DNA of 64,000 bases from Toxorhynchites rutilus septentrionalis (taxonomy: Eukaryota; Arthropoda; Insecta; Diptera; Culicidae): assembly GCF_029784135.1 (NCBI RefSeq), contig NC_073744.1, positions 103,709,766-103,773,765 on the forward strand, given 5' to 3'. Below the pieces are notes generated by a model that saw only the letters and a program-made list of their open reading frames with translations, was not told where the DNA came from and made no database searches. Position 1 is the first letter of the stretch, and every line of letters starts with the position of its first letter. Position numbers and translations under genes: made by a program. Of the stretch, positions 1-11,271 are shown piece after piece.

Positions 1-329
1 CCTCAAATCGTCACCACGTCGTACGTACTCGGATGGGACATCAAAACAGTAATCCTCGATAATGCATGTTGCACGCTCTTCGTTTTCCTTGATGTGGCTT
101 ACGCTGGTTACGGGTGTCTCATAGAGCCCCCGCAGACTGCAGACTGTTTTACGGGCGATAGTTTGATCGGCCAACTTAATCAGTATGGAGAGATATGCAT
201 ATGCGCACGTTATACCGTTGGGTATACCGTTCAGTTGGGTCGGTTTTCGCACTAACAGGCCAACTCGATAAAATTTTGTGCCGATAAAAAGTATGCAGTC
301 TGCGGGAGCTCTTATGCGAATACGTTGTC
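1..329 (-). CDS. Unrecognised open frame leaving the window, partial
   Basis: On the minus strand a frame stays open from about base 329 to base 1, roughly 109 codons, and has no methionine, so it would be an internal or 3' exon or a TE fragment. Its composition is protein-like, with mixed residues and no simple repeats, and it includes a charged stretch reading HIKENEERATCIIEDY. I do not recognise a domain. Upstream, a stop lies next to a weak candidate splice acceptor (CGCATAAG) near base 313. It could be a host exon or an old transposon fragment. The G2 shell and element N1 start only about 1 kb to the right, so this may be the last non-transposon sequence on this side. The function is not inferred. 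Confidence 0.3.
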
Positions 330-1339
330 AAATATGACAACCACACAGAATAGCGATATTTCTGGCAACATTTTAAAAATAATCAAGCATTTATCTATTT
401 TCACTGGAAATCCCAATCGAAACTGACAGCGGAACATCAAATCTGCCGTAAGAAAAACTTTGTTATTAATAATATTCCAAACATCTTTCATACATCTAAC
501 TACACAGAAAAGTCGAAATTTACCTAAAATAGCCACGTAGTAACACTGTCAACCGGTTTCGAAACCAGCGCCAAATCTTTTTCATTCTTGCCACTATCGA
601 TCGCCTTCGCCGACGGATCTTTACCTTTGTCTATTTTCCTTGGCGGATTTGTTGATTGCCGACGCCTCCGCCTCGGTCGAATTATCTGGTTGCGCATCCA
701 ATGATGTCCTCCGCGCTTCGACCAGAATTAGGAATGTTACTACTTGATGTGGCGCTCCATATCCGAGTGAAGGCAGCATGTACCGATCCAACAATGAAGC
801 AACAATGGAGCAAATTTTCCACACAAAGTTACTCTCCCCATTATCCTTGGACACGGTTTTTTGTTGTTGTTGAGCGACCGGACGTGAAGTCGTGATTTGC
901 GAAGGAAATTATATCGCAGATGGGACACATATATCGCTTTCCCTCCGTCCGAAGTTATGGGCTGTTGTCGGTGGTAATGATGGTGATGATTTTCGCTATT
1001 GTTCATCAGCTAGTGCAGTTTTTACGACTGCGTGAACCCTTGTTATTGTTTTCTATAAATAAATGCTGAAAAAAGGAAAATATTATCCTTTTTTCAGCTT
1101 TTATTTATAGTTAAGTTCCTTGAATATTTATAGTTAAAATGAATCATAACAAAAGCAAAATGTTTACCTCCGAATCGTTTCGCTTCCAATAGACAAATGG
1201 CGATTGCACACACACAGTTGCTAGGAATGAAAATACTCAAGGTTACTTATGCTATGAAGTAAAATGTACGAATCATTGGTAGGGATGTATATTGCATCTG
1301 ACATCAGTTTAACAAAGTTTTGGTAAGATGTACAAAAAA
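330..1339. other. Unassigned stretch, no confident gene
   Basis: This is about 1 kb of sequence with no recognised protein. A minus-strand ORF (854-621, 77 codons, starting MSKDNGES) is followed at its end by a good-looking splice donor (CAAAG then GTAAAG). It could therefore be a 5' exon of the frame at 1-329, but the reading is weak. The right end (about 1290-1339) is the left flank of element N1, and its last bases supply the AAAA at 1336-1339. Confidence 0.3.
1055..1110. repeat. Near-perfect 24-base hairpin
   Basis: CTATAAATAAATGCTGAAAA begins the left arm, and its reverse complement, with one small difference, ends at 1110 after a spacer of about 8 bases. The arms are A/T-rich with AATAAA-like cores, so the hairpin may be a MITE centre or a bidirectional polyadenylation-like sequence. 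No target duplication was found. Confidence 0.6.
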
Positions 1340-4300
1340 CAGGAAGTAGATTATATCTATGGTATAACCGCAAGGGTGACGTAGGACTATCGTTGATTTA
1401 GAGATCATTTGTTTGAAGTTGAATCTAAATCCATTCTGAAAGAATGAATAAATGAATATTTGGGAGACTTCGAAAACGAGAGCGTTACGTTGGAGGCACA
1501 AGGTTTTATGCATCCAATATAGGATAAGAAAAACCTTGTTCTGAAGAATAATCTTCAGAAGCTAACCTGCTAACTGTACTTGATTGACAAATCACAAACC
1601 CAAATGTATTATATGGATATTTTATGGATAGAAAACATTCAATTAAACTCTTTCACATGAATATATTTTGAAAATTCCCAGAGGAACTGGCAGATTATTT
1701 TCAGTAACGATTAGTTATTTCCACATTTTCCTCGATACTGGAAGCCCATCAGTGGTTAATACCAACTCGATAACCACCTGTTAATAGCACTTGATTGAAA
1801 CATATTTGGTCACAGTGTTACATGGATAGAAAACATTCAATTAAACTCTTTCACATGAATATATTTTGAAAATTCCCAAAGGAACGGGCAGATTATTTTC
1901 CAGCAATGATTAGATCTTTCCGGAACTTTCTCGATGCTGAATGGCATCCTAACGGAAAGAGTTCTGCGCGTGTATGTGTCGATCCTTCGCCGTCCACCTC
2001 CTCCAGCACGTTAGGCAACGATGTTGTCTTGTCGATGTCCTCACGAAAAATGAATGTGTCTCACCACCAGAATATCGCTTAAGTATGCTTTTTGTGTGTG
2101 ATTGAATCGAGAGAAGGTGTGGTTTACGATGGCAATTTGGAAGGCAAACTAGAGGGGAATGAACTCTCTGAGCTCGGAACTTTCGGCGACTGAACAATAA
2201 TCGATTGCGGGCGCATACAATATTGGATACGGAAATATCCTACTGATGGGGAAGAATAATCTTCTGAAGCTATCCTGTTAATTGCGATTGATTGAAAAAC
2301 CACAAAACCAAATGTATTTGATCACGGTGTTACATGGAAAGAAAACATTCAAATAAACTCTTTAACATGAATATATTTTGAAAATTCCCAAAGGAACTGG
2401 CAGATTATTTTCAGTAACGATGAGATATTTCCACATTTTCCTCGATACTGGAAGCCCACCAGTGGTTAATGCCAACTCGATAACCACCTGTTAATAGCAC
2501 TTGATTGAAACATATTTGGTCACAGTGTTACATGGATAGAAGACATTCAATTAAACTCTTTCACATGAATATATTTTGAAAATTCCCAGAGGAACTGGCA
2601 GATTATTTTCAGTAACGATTAGATATTTCCACATTTTCCTCGATACTGGAAGCCCACCAGTGGTTAATGCCAACTCGATAACCACCTGTTAATAGCACTT
2701 GATTGAAACATATTTGGTCACAGTGTAACATGGATAGAAAACATTCAATTAAACTCTTTCACATGAATATATTTTGAAAATTCCCAAAGGAACTGGCAGA
2801 TTATTTTCCAGCAATGATTAGATCTTTCCGGAACTTTCTCGATGCTGAATGGCATCCTAACGGAAAGAGTTCTGCGCGTGTATGTGTCGATCCTTCGCCG
2901 TCCACCTCCTCCAGCACGTTAGGCAACGATGTTGTCTTGTCGATGTCCTCACGAAAAATGAATGTGTCTCACCACCAGAATATCGCTTAAGTATGCTTTT
3001 TGTGTGTGATTGAATCGAGAGAAGGTGTGGTTTACGATGGCAATTTGGAAGGCAAACTAGAGGGGAATGAACTCTCTGAGCTCGGAACTTTCGGCGACTG
3101 AACAATAATCGATTGCGGGCGCATACAATATTGGATACGGAAATATCCTACTGATGGGGAAGAATAATCTTCTGAAGCTATCCTGTTAATTGCGATTGAT
3201 TGAAAAACCACAAAACCAAATGTATTTGGTCACAGTGTTACATGGATAGAAAACATTCAATTAAACTCTTCCACATGAATATGTTTTGAAAATTCCCAAA
3301 GGAACTGGCAGATTATTTTCAGTAACGATTAGATATTTTCACATTTTCCTCGATACTGGAAGCCCACCAGTGGTTAATGCCAACTCGATAACCACCTGTT
3401 AATAGCACTTGATTGAAACATATTTGGTCACAGTGTAACATGGATAGAAAACATTCAATTAAACTCTTTCACATGAATATATTTCGAAAATTCCCAAAGG
3501 AACTGGCAGATTATTTTCCAGCAATGATTAGATCTTTCCGGAACTTTCTCGATGCTGAATGGCATCCTAACGGAAAGAGTTCTGCGCGTGTATGTGTCGA
3601 TCCTTCGCCGTCCACCTCCTCCAGCACGTTAGGCAACGATGTTGTCTTGTCGATGTCCTCACGAAAAATGAATGTGTCTCACCACCAGAATATCGCTTAA
3701 GTATGCTTTTTGTGTGTGATTGAATCGAGAGAAGGTGTGGTTTACGATGGCAATTTGGAAGGCAAACTAGAGGGGAATGAACTCTCTGAGCTCGGAACTT
3801 TCGGCGACTGAACAATAATCGATTGCGGGCGCATACAATATTGGATACGGAAATATCCTACTGATGGGGAAGAATAATCTTCTGAAGCTATCCTGTTAAT
3901 TGCGATTGATTGAAAAACCACAAAACCAAATGTATTTGGTCACAGTGTTACATGGATAGAAAACATTCAATTAAACTCTTCCACATGAATATGTTTTGAA
4001 AATTCCCAAAGGAACTGGCAGATTATTTTCAGTAACGATTAGATATTTCCACATTTTCCTCGATACTGGAAGCCCACCAGTGGTTAATGCCAACTCGATA
4101 ACCACCTGTTAATAGCACTTGATTGAAACATATTTGGTCACAGTGTTACATGGATAGAAAACATTCAATTAAACTCTTTCACATGAATATATTTTGAAAA
4201 TTCCCAGAGGAACTGGCAGATTATTTTCAGTAACGATTAGTTATTTCCACATTTTCCTCGATACTGGAAGCCCACCAGTGGTTAATACCAACTCGATAAC

Positions 4301-5927
4301 CACCTGTTAATAGCACTTGATTGAAACATATTTGGTCACAGTGTTACATGGATAGAAAACATTCAATTAAACTCTTTCACATGAATATATTTTGAAAATT
4401 CCCAAAGGTACTGGCAGATTATTTTCCAGCAATGATTAGATCTTTCCGGAACTTTCTCGATGCTGAATGGCATCCTAACGGAAAGAGTTCTGCGCGTGTA
4501 TGTGTCGATCCTTCGCCGTCCACCTCCTCCAGCACGTTAGGCAACGATGTTGTCTTGTCGATGTCCTCACGAAAAATGAATGTGTCTCACCACCAGAATA
4601 TCGCTTAAGTATGCTTTTTGTGTGTGATTGAATCGAGAGAAGGTGTGATTTACGATGGCAATTTGGAAGGCAAACTAGAGGGGAATGAACTCTCTGAGCT
4701 CGGAACTTTCGGCGACTGAGCAATAATCGATTGCGGGCGCATACAATATTGGATACGGAAATATCCTACTGATGGGGAAGAATAATCTTCTGAAGCTATC
4801 CTGTTAATTGCGATTGATTGAAAAACCACAAAACCAAATGTATTTGGTCACAGTGTTACATGGATAGAAAACATTCAATTAAACTCTTTCACATGAATAT
4901 GTTTTGAAAATTCCCAAAGGAACTGGGATATGTTTTGAAAATTCCCAAAGGAACTGGCAGATTATTTTCAGTAACGATTAGATATTTCCACATTTTCCTC
5001 GATACTGGAAGCCCACCAGTGGTTAATGCCAACTCGATAACCACCTGTTAATAGCACTTGATTGAAACATATTTGGTCACAGTGTTACATGGATAGAAAA
5101 CATTCAATTAAACTCTTTCACATGAATATATTTTGAAAATTCCCAGAGGAACTGGCAGATTATTTTCAGTAACGATTAGATATTTCCACATTTTCCTCGA
5201 TACTGGAAGCCCACCAGTGGTTAATGCCAACTCGATAACCACCTGTTAATAGCACTTGATTGAAACATATTTGGTCACAGTGTTACATGGATAGAAAACA
5301 TTCAATTAAACTCTTTCACATGAATATATTTTGAAAATTCCCAGAGGAACTGGCAGATTATTTTCAGTAACAATTAGTTATTTCCACATTTTCCTCGATA
5401 CTGGAAGCCCACCAGTGGTTAATGCCAACTCGATAACCACCTGTTAATAGCCGCGCGTGTATGTGTGTGTAGCGATGTCTTCCCAGGGAACCGTTTGTGG
5501 CATCACTCTCCTCCTGATAGATTCCCTTCTGGCCTAGGGTGTACAAACAGGCTCTTGGTGACACCGTTCATCCGCGCTTTCATGATAAATAAAGAGCTTC
5601 ACCGCAACAGCGACAACATGCTCCAATCGCTGTTCAATTAGAACTGAGTGGATTTCCGAGCGCCGCTCGCTTATATACCGATTGGTGATTTCAATAGCCT
5701 GTTTTGAAAGCAATTTTAAGACTATTGAAACAAGTTTTTGGATCAAAAAGTAACAAGTATATAACGCGTAGACATTTTATCTTTCGAATGAAGTGTTTAT
5801 CATACCATTTCGTTCAGTTGTTTAGGAGCTATTAACGCTCAAAATCTCGGTCTCCGGCGTAACGCTTTCGTTTTCGAAACTTTGATTTTACACCCCGGTA
5901 TAGAAATGAAAGACGTAGTCCTACGTC
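1340..5927. mobile_element. Element N1: hairpin-ended, tandem-repeat-bearing element (Helentron/HINE-like)
   Basis: This is one of four copies with the same termini. The left end starts CAGGAAGTAGATTATATC and the right end finishes TAGTCCTACGTC. AAAA lies on both sides (1336-1339 and 5928-5931). The 12-base GACGTAGGACTA occurs about 38 bases inside the left end and, inverted, exactly at the right end, so the inverted repeats are asymmetric. A hairpin (GGTTATA and TATAACC arms, slightly degraded in this copy) lies near the left terminus, and a 7-base-stem hairpin forms the right terminus. The interior, 4.6 kb long, is a tandem array with no transposase. Asymmetric inverted ends, a subterminal hairpin, A/T-run targets and internal tandem repeats are known features of Helentron-associated non-autonomous elements such as DINE-1. 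A cut-and-paste element with 4-base duplications is the alternative. Confidence 0.6.
1600..5445. repeat. Tandem array inside N1: 198-bp units plus four 'beta' modules
   Basis: The short unit recurs at exactly 198 bases, for example at 2401 and 2599. It reads through CAGATTATTTTCAGTAACGA and CCACCAGTGGTTAATGCCAA. A longer module carrying an 82-codon minus-strand ORF occurs four times (ORF spans 1949-2197, 2857-3105, 3567-3815 and 4475-4723). The spacings are 908, 710 and 908 bases, which differ by one 198-base unit. The ORFs are identical or nearly so, which fits recent amplification better than selection. The plus-strand ORF 3413-3700 is a by-product of one mutated unit. Confidence 0.85.
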
Positions 5928-6003
5928 AAAATGTGTACATTTTACCAATGTTTCGACTACTAAAGATTTGGTAGCTGCACTTATTAATGTTTTCCTCCAG
6001 TGT

Positions 6004-6242
6004 ATGGAGAAAGCAGTTTTTTCTTTATGAGCCGTGTCCATGGGAATTTGGTGAAACCCTGCTTTTAAATCGAGTGTGGTGAAGTAAACGGATTTACCGA
6101 GATTGTCCAGAATCTCCTCGATTAGCGGCATTGGAAATCTATCGTCAATATTCTTTTCGTTTAACTTTCGATAGTCTATGACGACTCTAACTTTCTTTTC
6201 CCCTGAAGCATCTTGTTTCTTTGGGACAACCTATATCGGATC
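6004..6242 (-). pseudogene. G2 (errantivirus-like Ty3/gypsy) reverse transcriptase fragment
   Basis: Minus-strand translation gives the N-terminal part of a gypsy-clade reverse transcriptase, including [24 protein letters not shown] and [12 protein letters not shown], the palm segment with the first catalytic aspartate. Homology stops near 6004, just after the expected TAFSI motif. The remaining bases to 5932 do not look like RT, and N1 follows. The remainder of the RT, the RNase H and the integrase are not in the window. The upstream part of the same domain is at 6437-6574 and the protease at 45660-46268, on the other side of the G1 insertion. This copy is dead. Confidence 0.8.
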
Positions 6243-6376
6243 GGAATAAGGACTAATCGATGGTTTTATTATGCCATTATTCAACATTTCTTGATTTTTT
6301 TTTCCAAAATATAAAAAAAAAAAATTCAAGAAATGTTGGATAATGGCATAATAAAACCATCGATTAGTCCTTATTA
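6243..6376. repeat. Fold-back duplication within G2 RT
   Basis: About 50 bases of G2 RT (the segment encoding NGIIKPSISPY) occur at 6243-6294 and again inverted at 6325-6376, with only a few mismatches. The spacer is a T-run, then CCAAAATATA, then an A-run. The spacer half TTTTTTTTCCAAAATATA matches the extreme 3' end plus tail of family B elements seen at 24580-24600 and 57100-57120. This suggests a very short family B end captured during the rearrangement. Confidence 0.75.
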
Positions 6377-6377
6377 T

Positions 6378-6436
6378 CAGTATCTTTTGCATTCTCTTGG
6401 TGTTTTGTTTTGTAACAATATATTGTACACGTCAAA
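6378..6436. repeat. 59-bp filler duplicated from 9607-9664
   Basis: The sequence from CAGTATCTTTTGCATTCT to TTGTACACGTCAA also occurs at 9607-9664 with one visible mismatch. Here it interrupts G2 RT between the part at 6437-6574 and the inverted piece ending at 6376, as templated filler at a repaired break would. Confidence 0.7.
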
Positions 6437-6574
6437 AATTTCCTTGAATTTGTTCCTGAACATCTTTCTTAAAATGGTGTGGATATCGGGAACTTTTGGT
6501 GTAGATAGGGCTATCGTCCGAGGTAATAATTTTATGTTTTGTTGCAGTTGTTGCTGACAGTTTTTCGCCTACTT
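6437..6574 (-). pseudogene. G2 RT N-terminal fragment; ACTT target site of G1 at 6571-6574
   Basis: The minus strand reads a gypsy-clade RT N-terminus, with short matches such as KHKIITSDDSPIYTK and SRYPHHFKKDVQ. The right border is the start of G1's LTR at 6575. ACTT at 6571-6574 is repeated at 45569-45572, beyond G1's other LTR, and the same open frame is found on that side. This is the evidence that G1 inserted into G2 here. Confidence 0.8.
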
Positions 6575-7812
6575 TGTTGCGATTTTCGCTCATCTCAATC
6601 AATTTTGCGTTATCGCCTTCTCGCTCTACTTCAAGGCATGCATCGAAAAGCGGATCTCAACGCCGCCATCATGCCTGTAACGCTGTTCCACATCTAATGC
6701 TGTATTTGTAATTGCCGCATGCACACAATGGCCAAAATGTCACACACACACACTTAGCACATGCTCACTCACCTTTTGAAGCGTGACGCTCCCTGATTGG
6801 CTCCCTTTGTCCTCCGCCTGGCTCTTTCTCCTGTAGAACAGGAGCCTTTTCTTCGTTGCTTCCTTTGTGCAGCAATCGATCCTCCGCCACGTGTACCGCA
6901 ACCGCGTCTTGCGGGTCAGGTGAGACACAGCCAACTTACACCGCGTAATATTACCGTTACGGATTAACACTTCGCGCGGCTCTTTGTGTCGGACTTAAGC
7001 GCCCGCACAACGTTAACACACTAAAAAAATGTGGCCCAGCCACAATGGCGGGAAACCAGCTTTCCTTGCCAGATGGCCGTCACCGCATCCGGTGGATCTT
7101 CACGCCACCACCACACACCAAACCAATGCCTCCGAAAACGAACACTCAATGGCCGTGGGGGAAACGAACACAACCGCGTGTGTATACTTATTCCCGAATA
7201 CACTTTTCTTCTCCTGCGAGCAACCGCATCACCGTGCTGACACACAAAATTCGACCTCGTATCCCCGCGGGACGGCGCACTAGACCACGCGGGCACCAGA
7301 CCCTTTTCTTCTCCTACGAGACGGTGCACTTCACCGTGCTTACTCGCCGCACAATTTTCTCTCCCGGCAGACACACCACTTTTCCCAAATCGAGTGACAC
7401 GTGGAGCTCGGCCGTGCCTATTCGCGAAAAGGTCACTTTTCCCGGCGCACACAAAACTCTTCCCGTATCGAGCGAGGCAGTGCGCTCAACCGTGCTAATT
7501 CGCGGTATGACGATTTCACCACGCGGTATCAAATTTCCTTCGTCTCGAGCGAGACGGTAAACTCAACCGTTCTGGTTGACGATTGCACAACTTCTATCGC
7601 TTCGTAGGCGATCCGTGGCTTTGCTTTCGTTGGCATATGTATTGGTGATCGCCAACGTTCGGTTCTGCCACTTCCGTTAGCGAGTATCTCCCGTGAGCGG
7701 GAAATAATGTTGCATAAGCGAGCGTTACTGTGTTGCGTGTGCTATGTGTTGCCAGCAAGCTATGTGTTGCCAGCAAATGAATCTACAGCAAATGTGACTT
7801 AATCATGTAACA
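6575..7812 (-). mobile_element. G1 LTR, left copy (3' LTR position), 1238 bp
   Basis: This copy starts TGTTGCGATTTTCGCTC and ends ATGTAACA on the plus strand (TG...CA termini). It matches 44008-45568 base for base apart from a MITE there and about seven differences I could count, roughly 0.6 percent, so the pair is young. The ORFs predicted in it on both strands are mirrored in the other LTR and have no protein features. Its right edge is unusual. A 3' LTR on the minus strand should be preceded by G1's purine tract, but the adjoining bases (CCAGCCTGAGGGCATC) are not purine-rich on the minus strand, and no gypsy sequence follows. Confidence 0.85.
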
Positions 7813-9789
7813 CCAGCCTGAGGGCATCCGTATACTAGCACATAGGATTTGACAGCGTCAAACATGTCCGGGTCGCAAATGCAATTTGCGACCACTGTCA
7901 CTCGCGAGAACTGCCAAACTCTCAAGCTGGTGTAAAACAAGGCACTTAACATACTACCAGGTGGGTCAAAACGTGAAGTGGTTTTCTGCAGCCATTTAAA
8001 AAATACACAAAAGTAAATTAAGACGATTGAGCACAATTTGTGGAATATACTGATACTTTATGAAATACTCATTTCTATATTCATTATATTCATTACGTTT
8101 TACGCTGCAAGCGTTTCATTTATTGTCTTTGCGTTGAAGGCACCATAATGATTTGCGCCATTTGGAAAACGAAATTAAGGACGAAATTAACACACTTCTA
8201 GAACAAAAAATAATGAATGAAAATTTACTTTTCTGTCATGATCATTACATTTCACATAAATTTTTTTTTCAAAAAACAATTCTTTTTTTAGTTAGCGAAT
8301 GGGCGCACCTTGTTCCATAGATTTGCCTTGAGTTCGCCGAGTAATTTGATAGGTTTGGCAATGACAGCTAAATTTGTAGCACATCTTGACTCGCGGATCA
8401 TATCCCCTTGCCCGGGGCTTGTGTAACACAACTTCACCATGAGAGCAGAGTTTTTTGTGAGACGACTATCGGCGGCTCACAAAAAACTCGTAAAATTTGA
8501 TCTGGTTTGTGTGGAAATTTACAGATCTGAAATATGATTTGAAGACGAGCTTCAACATAACTTTCCTCCATCTAAACTCAATTATGCGAGCCTTTGTGCT
8601 CGCCAAATCAGAAGCTTCTACTTTCAATAACTAATCTTATAACATGTAACCAAATGCTTGTATGACGACAGCAAATTCTGCCAAAAATTGCGATCTGTAT
8701 ATCGCGAATATGCGCGAAAAATGTAATTTCCACACGTGCTCTCATGGTGTGCCCAAACTGCTGAACCAAATTCTGGTAAAAAAAAATTGATTATACGTTT
8801 GACCGAATCCCGGGAAAGGGAGCATTTCCTCTACCCAAATCGTCATGAGCCCTTTAAGAGGATTTAACGCCGCGCCTCTCGTTCGCGTTCCTTTGGTATT
8901 GGAAAAGTTTCATGACGATCCCCATTTGGTTTCAACGATAATCGATTTTACCAATCGTAGGAAGATGCATATTATGAACGTTAAGACACACACACTATGG
9001 CCATTGTGCAATTAATTGACTAATTGGTGATTGCTTTTTCTTTGTTGCTGAATACTGTGTTTTGAATGGAATGTTTGAAATTTGTCTAATCGATGTTGTT
9101 TTCTCTATCGCGGCGTGCGATCTGTTGCGACCTAAGTGGTGCGGACTCAATCCACTTCAGTTTCAAGCAAATTCATGCATCTTTTCAAGCGATTTCTTGC
9201 AACAAATGTTCAGACCACCAGAGATGTCAGATTTAAAGATATGTTTGTAAATTCACAGACATACCTGTAAAATACTTTTCATTTTTGTTGCAGACTTTTT
9301 GAATATACAGTAATTTACATTCAATGCGACGTTCATCACATCAAAGATATTTGACTCACCGTATGACATTTTTCCATAGTTTTAATACATAAAAAGTTTT
9401 TATATTTATTTTATATCAAAACACATTACGTTAGACCAATTTTTTGAGTTATTCATTAACACTTTGCCGTCCGGCTTAACCGCAATGGTTACGTGTGCAA
9501 ACTAGCGCCTAACTGCCAGTGTCACCACAGTGGTTACGTGCGCAAAATAGGTTGGACCGCAGTGATGTCTGAGCATAGTATCGCTCAGTGGCCGACGACA
9601 GTACTTCAGTATCTTTTGCATTCTGTTGGTGTTTTGTTTTGTAACAATATATTGTACACGTCAACGTTTCATGATTTCATAAGTACGTTTGCCCTGACAT
9701 CATTGCAGACGAAAGAGACGATTTGATTCTTCACGATGAATGAAAAATTGCATTCATTTTCTATACATACTCTACATTTACTATACTAT
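7813..9789. other. Non-gypsy intergenic-like block, no recognised gene
   Basis: This is the beginning of the block 7813-24574 that lies inside G1's borders without being G1. No protein family was recognised. The minus ORF 8036-7803 and the plus ORF 9062-9250 have no motifs. Local structures include a MITE-like inverted repeat (8435-8749), a TTAA followed by CACTTTGCCGTCCGG at about 9460 that resembles a piggyBac-type terminus, and the donor copy of the 59-bp filler at 9607-9664. Confidence 0.5.
8435..8749. repeat. MITE-like inverted repeat with strong internal hairpin
   Basis: CACCATGAGAGCA at 8435-8447 is perfectly inverted at 8737-8749, and an inner pair (GTGTGGAAATT near 8508, AATTTCCACAC near 8725) is inverted too. 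Inside lies a 12-base perfect stem, GTTTTTTGTGAG at 8450-8461 with CTCACAAAAAAC at 8476-8487. No clear target duplication was seen, so the superfamily is unknown. Confidence 0.5.
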
Positions 9790-10915
9790 ACTACGAAATT
9801 TCATGCTAAAAAATCATAACTTTTGAACAATTGAACCGATTCAGATAATCGACATATCAAATTGAAGCCAATGATAGATCTTCTTTGAAAAAATATACAT
9901 ACTTGCGAAAAATGTGGATTCTCGTTTTTGTAATTATTGATTGTGTTAGTTTTCCATAGTTTTTTCGATTGAAGATAGAGGGCGCTATATTTTTAAATAT
10001 TTTTTTTTGAAAGCTGGGGTTTTTTACGTAATGTATTTCGAAATAAATGAAGTGTCTTTTCAGATTTTGAGTTATGAATTTTCAAATTGAAGTTGTTTTC
10101 AGTATTCGTTCAATACTTCTATGCAGCTAGACTAAATATATGCGGCTGGAATCATAAGTGCAATAATTTTTTAAATAAGACTAGCCCATTGGCTTCAATT
10201 TAATATGTCGATTACCTAAATCGGTACATTAGTTCAAAAGTTATGAATTTTTGAAAAAGTAATTTTTGGAAGAAAAGGCAAAAAAATGATTTATCGTACC
10301 ATCGGTTCAATTTGAAAAATCATAACTCATGAATGACAAAAATCACATTTCTGATTTTTGGATATGTTATGTAAAAGACCTCAGTTTTCAAAAAAAATAT
10401 ATATAAAAAAATATAGCGCCCTCTAGTCTGAAGCCATGAGAAAATCAAAAATCAAATACAATCAATAATTACAAAAACAAAATCCATTTTTTTGCAAGTG
10501 TTTTTCTAAAAAATACCATCTAATTTGATATTTCGATCATCCAAATCGGTTCTGCAGTTCGAAAGTTATGAATTTTCGAAAAAGTCATTTTTGGAAAAAA
10601 AACCGAAAAAAATAATTTTTCGGACCACCCTAAAATATGAATTAGCACCATAATGAAAAAATGGAAAAATACTGGTCAAATATTTTGCGATAAAGGACAA
10701 ATCTACCACGTTTCACGAAAATTTGGAAATATATATACAGCCATTCCATGTGAATGCGATATAGTGGTTCTCAAGGGGCAAAATGATTTTTCGAATCACC
10801 GGTTAACTTTGAAAAATCATATCTTAAAAAAATAAAAAAGCATCTCTGAAATCGAGATATGTCATGTAAAACGTCCTCAGCTTTCAAGAAAAATATAAAA
10901 AAAATATAGCGCCAA
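9790..10915. repeat. Degenerate AT-rich repeats around 'tatagcgccctct'
   Basis: Related units containing ATAGCGCCCTCTA, CATAACTTTTGAAC and CCCATTGGCTTCAATT recur in both orientations. The stretch 9830-10130 is roughly inverted at 10310-10560, and a second direct unit runs from about 10520 to 10915. The series resumes at 17025-17370 after A1. No coding signal was seen. ATAGCGCCAA at 10906-10915 is the target duplication of A1. Confidence 0.65.
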
Positions 10916-11054
10916 TTTTTTTTTTATTAATTCGTTTATTTTTACAGGCTCAGTTACATAAGTTTAAAGGAGCCGAATTCTTAAATATATTTTTAAAACT
11001 ATATATATATATATATAAACAATTTTCTTACATCTATGGTTAGTAAGGTGGAAA

Positions 11055-11079
11055 ACCGATTACTCGCGGTGTACTCGAG
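11055..11079 (-). other. Conserved 3' UTR motif of A1
   Basis: On the minus strand this reads CTCGAG, three variable bases, then ACCGCGAGTAATCGGT. The same 16-mer and spacing occur in A2, B1, B2 and C1. ACCG and CGGT can pair around CGAGTAAT. It is a candidate RNA element recognised by the encoded reverse transcriptase. Confidence 0.7.
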
Positions 11080-11271
11080 TTTGAAAGGGTGACATATTTT
11101 TAGGAGAAGGATGGGATATAAGGAAATTGTAACAATGTTGATGAGCACTCAATTCTTAAATCTATTCGTATATCTATAGTTTATTTACATTTCAACTTAT
11201 TCTACTATTTATAGCAAGGGGACGAATTACCCGCAAAGGAAGGAAAGGAGGGTATAAGGATGTAGGGACAA

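Noticed and set aside
3413..3700. 95-codon plus ORF in N1
   Set aside because: It exists only because one 198-bp unit lost a stop; equivalent positions in other units are closed.
2400..5440. CRISPR-like regular repeat spacing
   Set aside because: Units are adjacent with no unique spacers, 198 bp long, and the context is eukaryotic transposons.
6575..7812. Left G1 LTR as a solo LTR or as a host promoter region with several ORFs (up to 171 codons)
   Set aside because: No target duplication flanks this LTR alone, whereas ACTT fits the pair of LTRs. The ORFs on both strands are repeated in the other LTR and lack protein features.
9459..9600. piggyBac-like terminus (TTAA followed by CACTTTGCCGTCCGG)
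   Set aside because: Only one end was found and no second TTAA-flanked inverted end; kept as a remark in the block 7813-9789.
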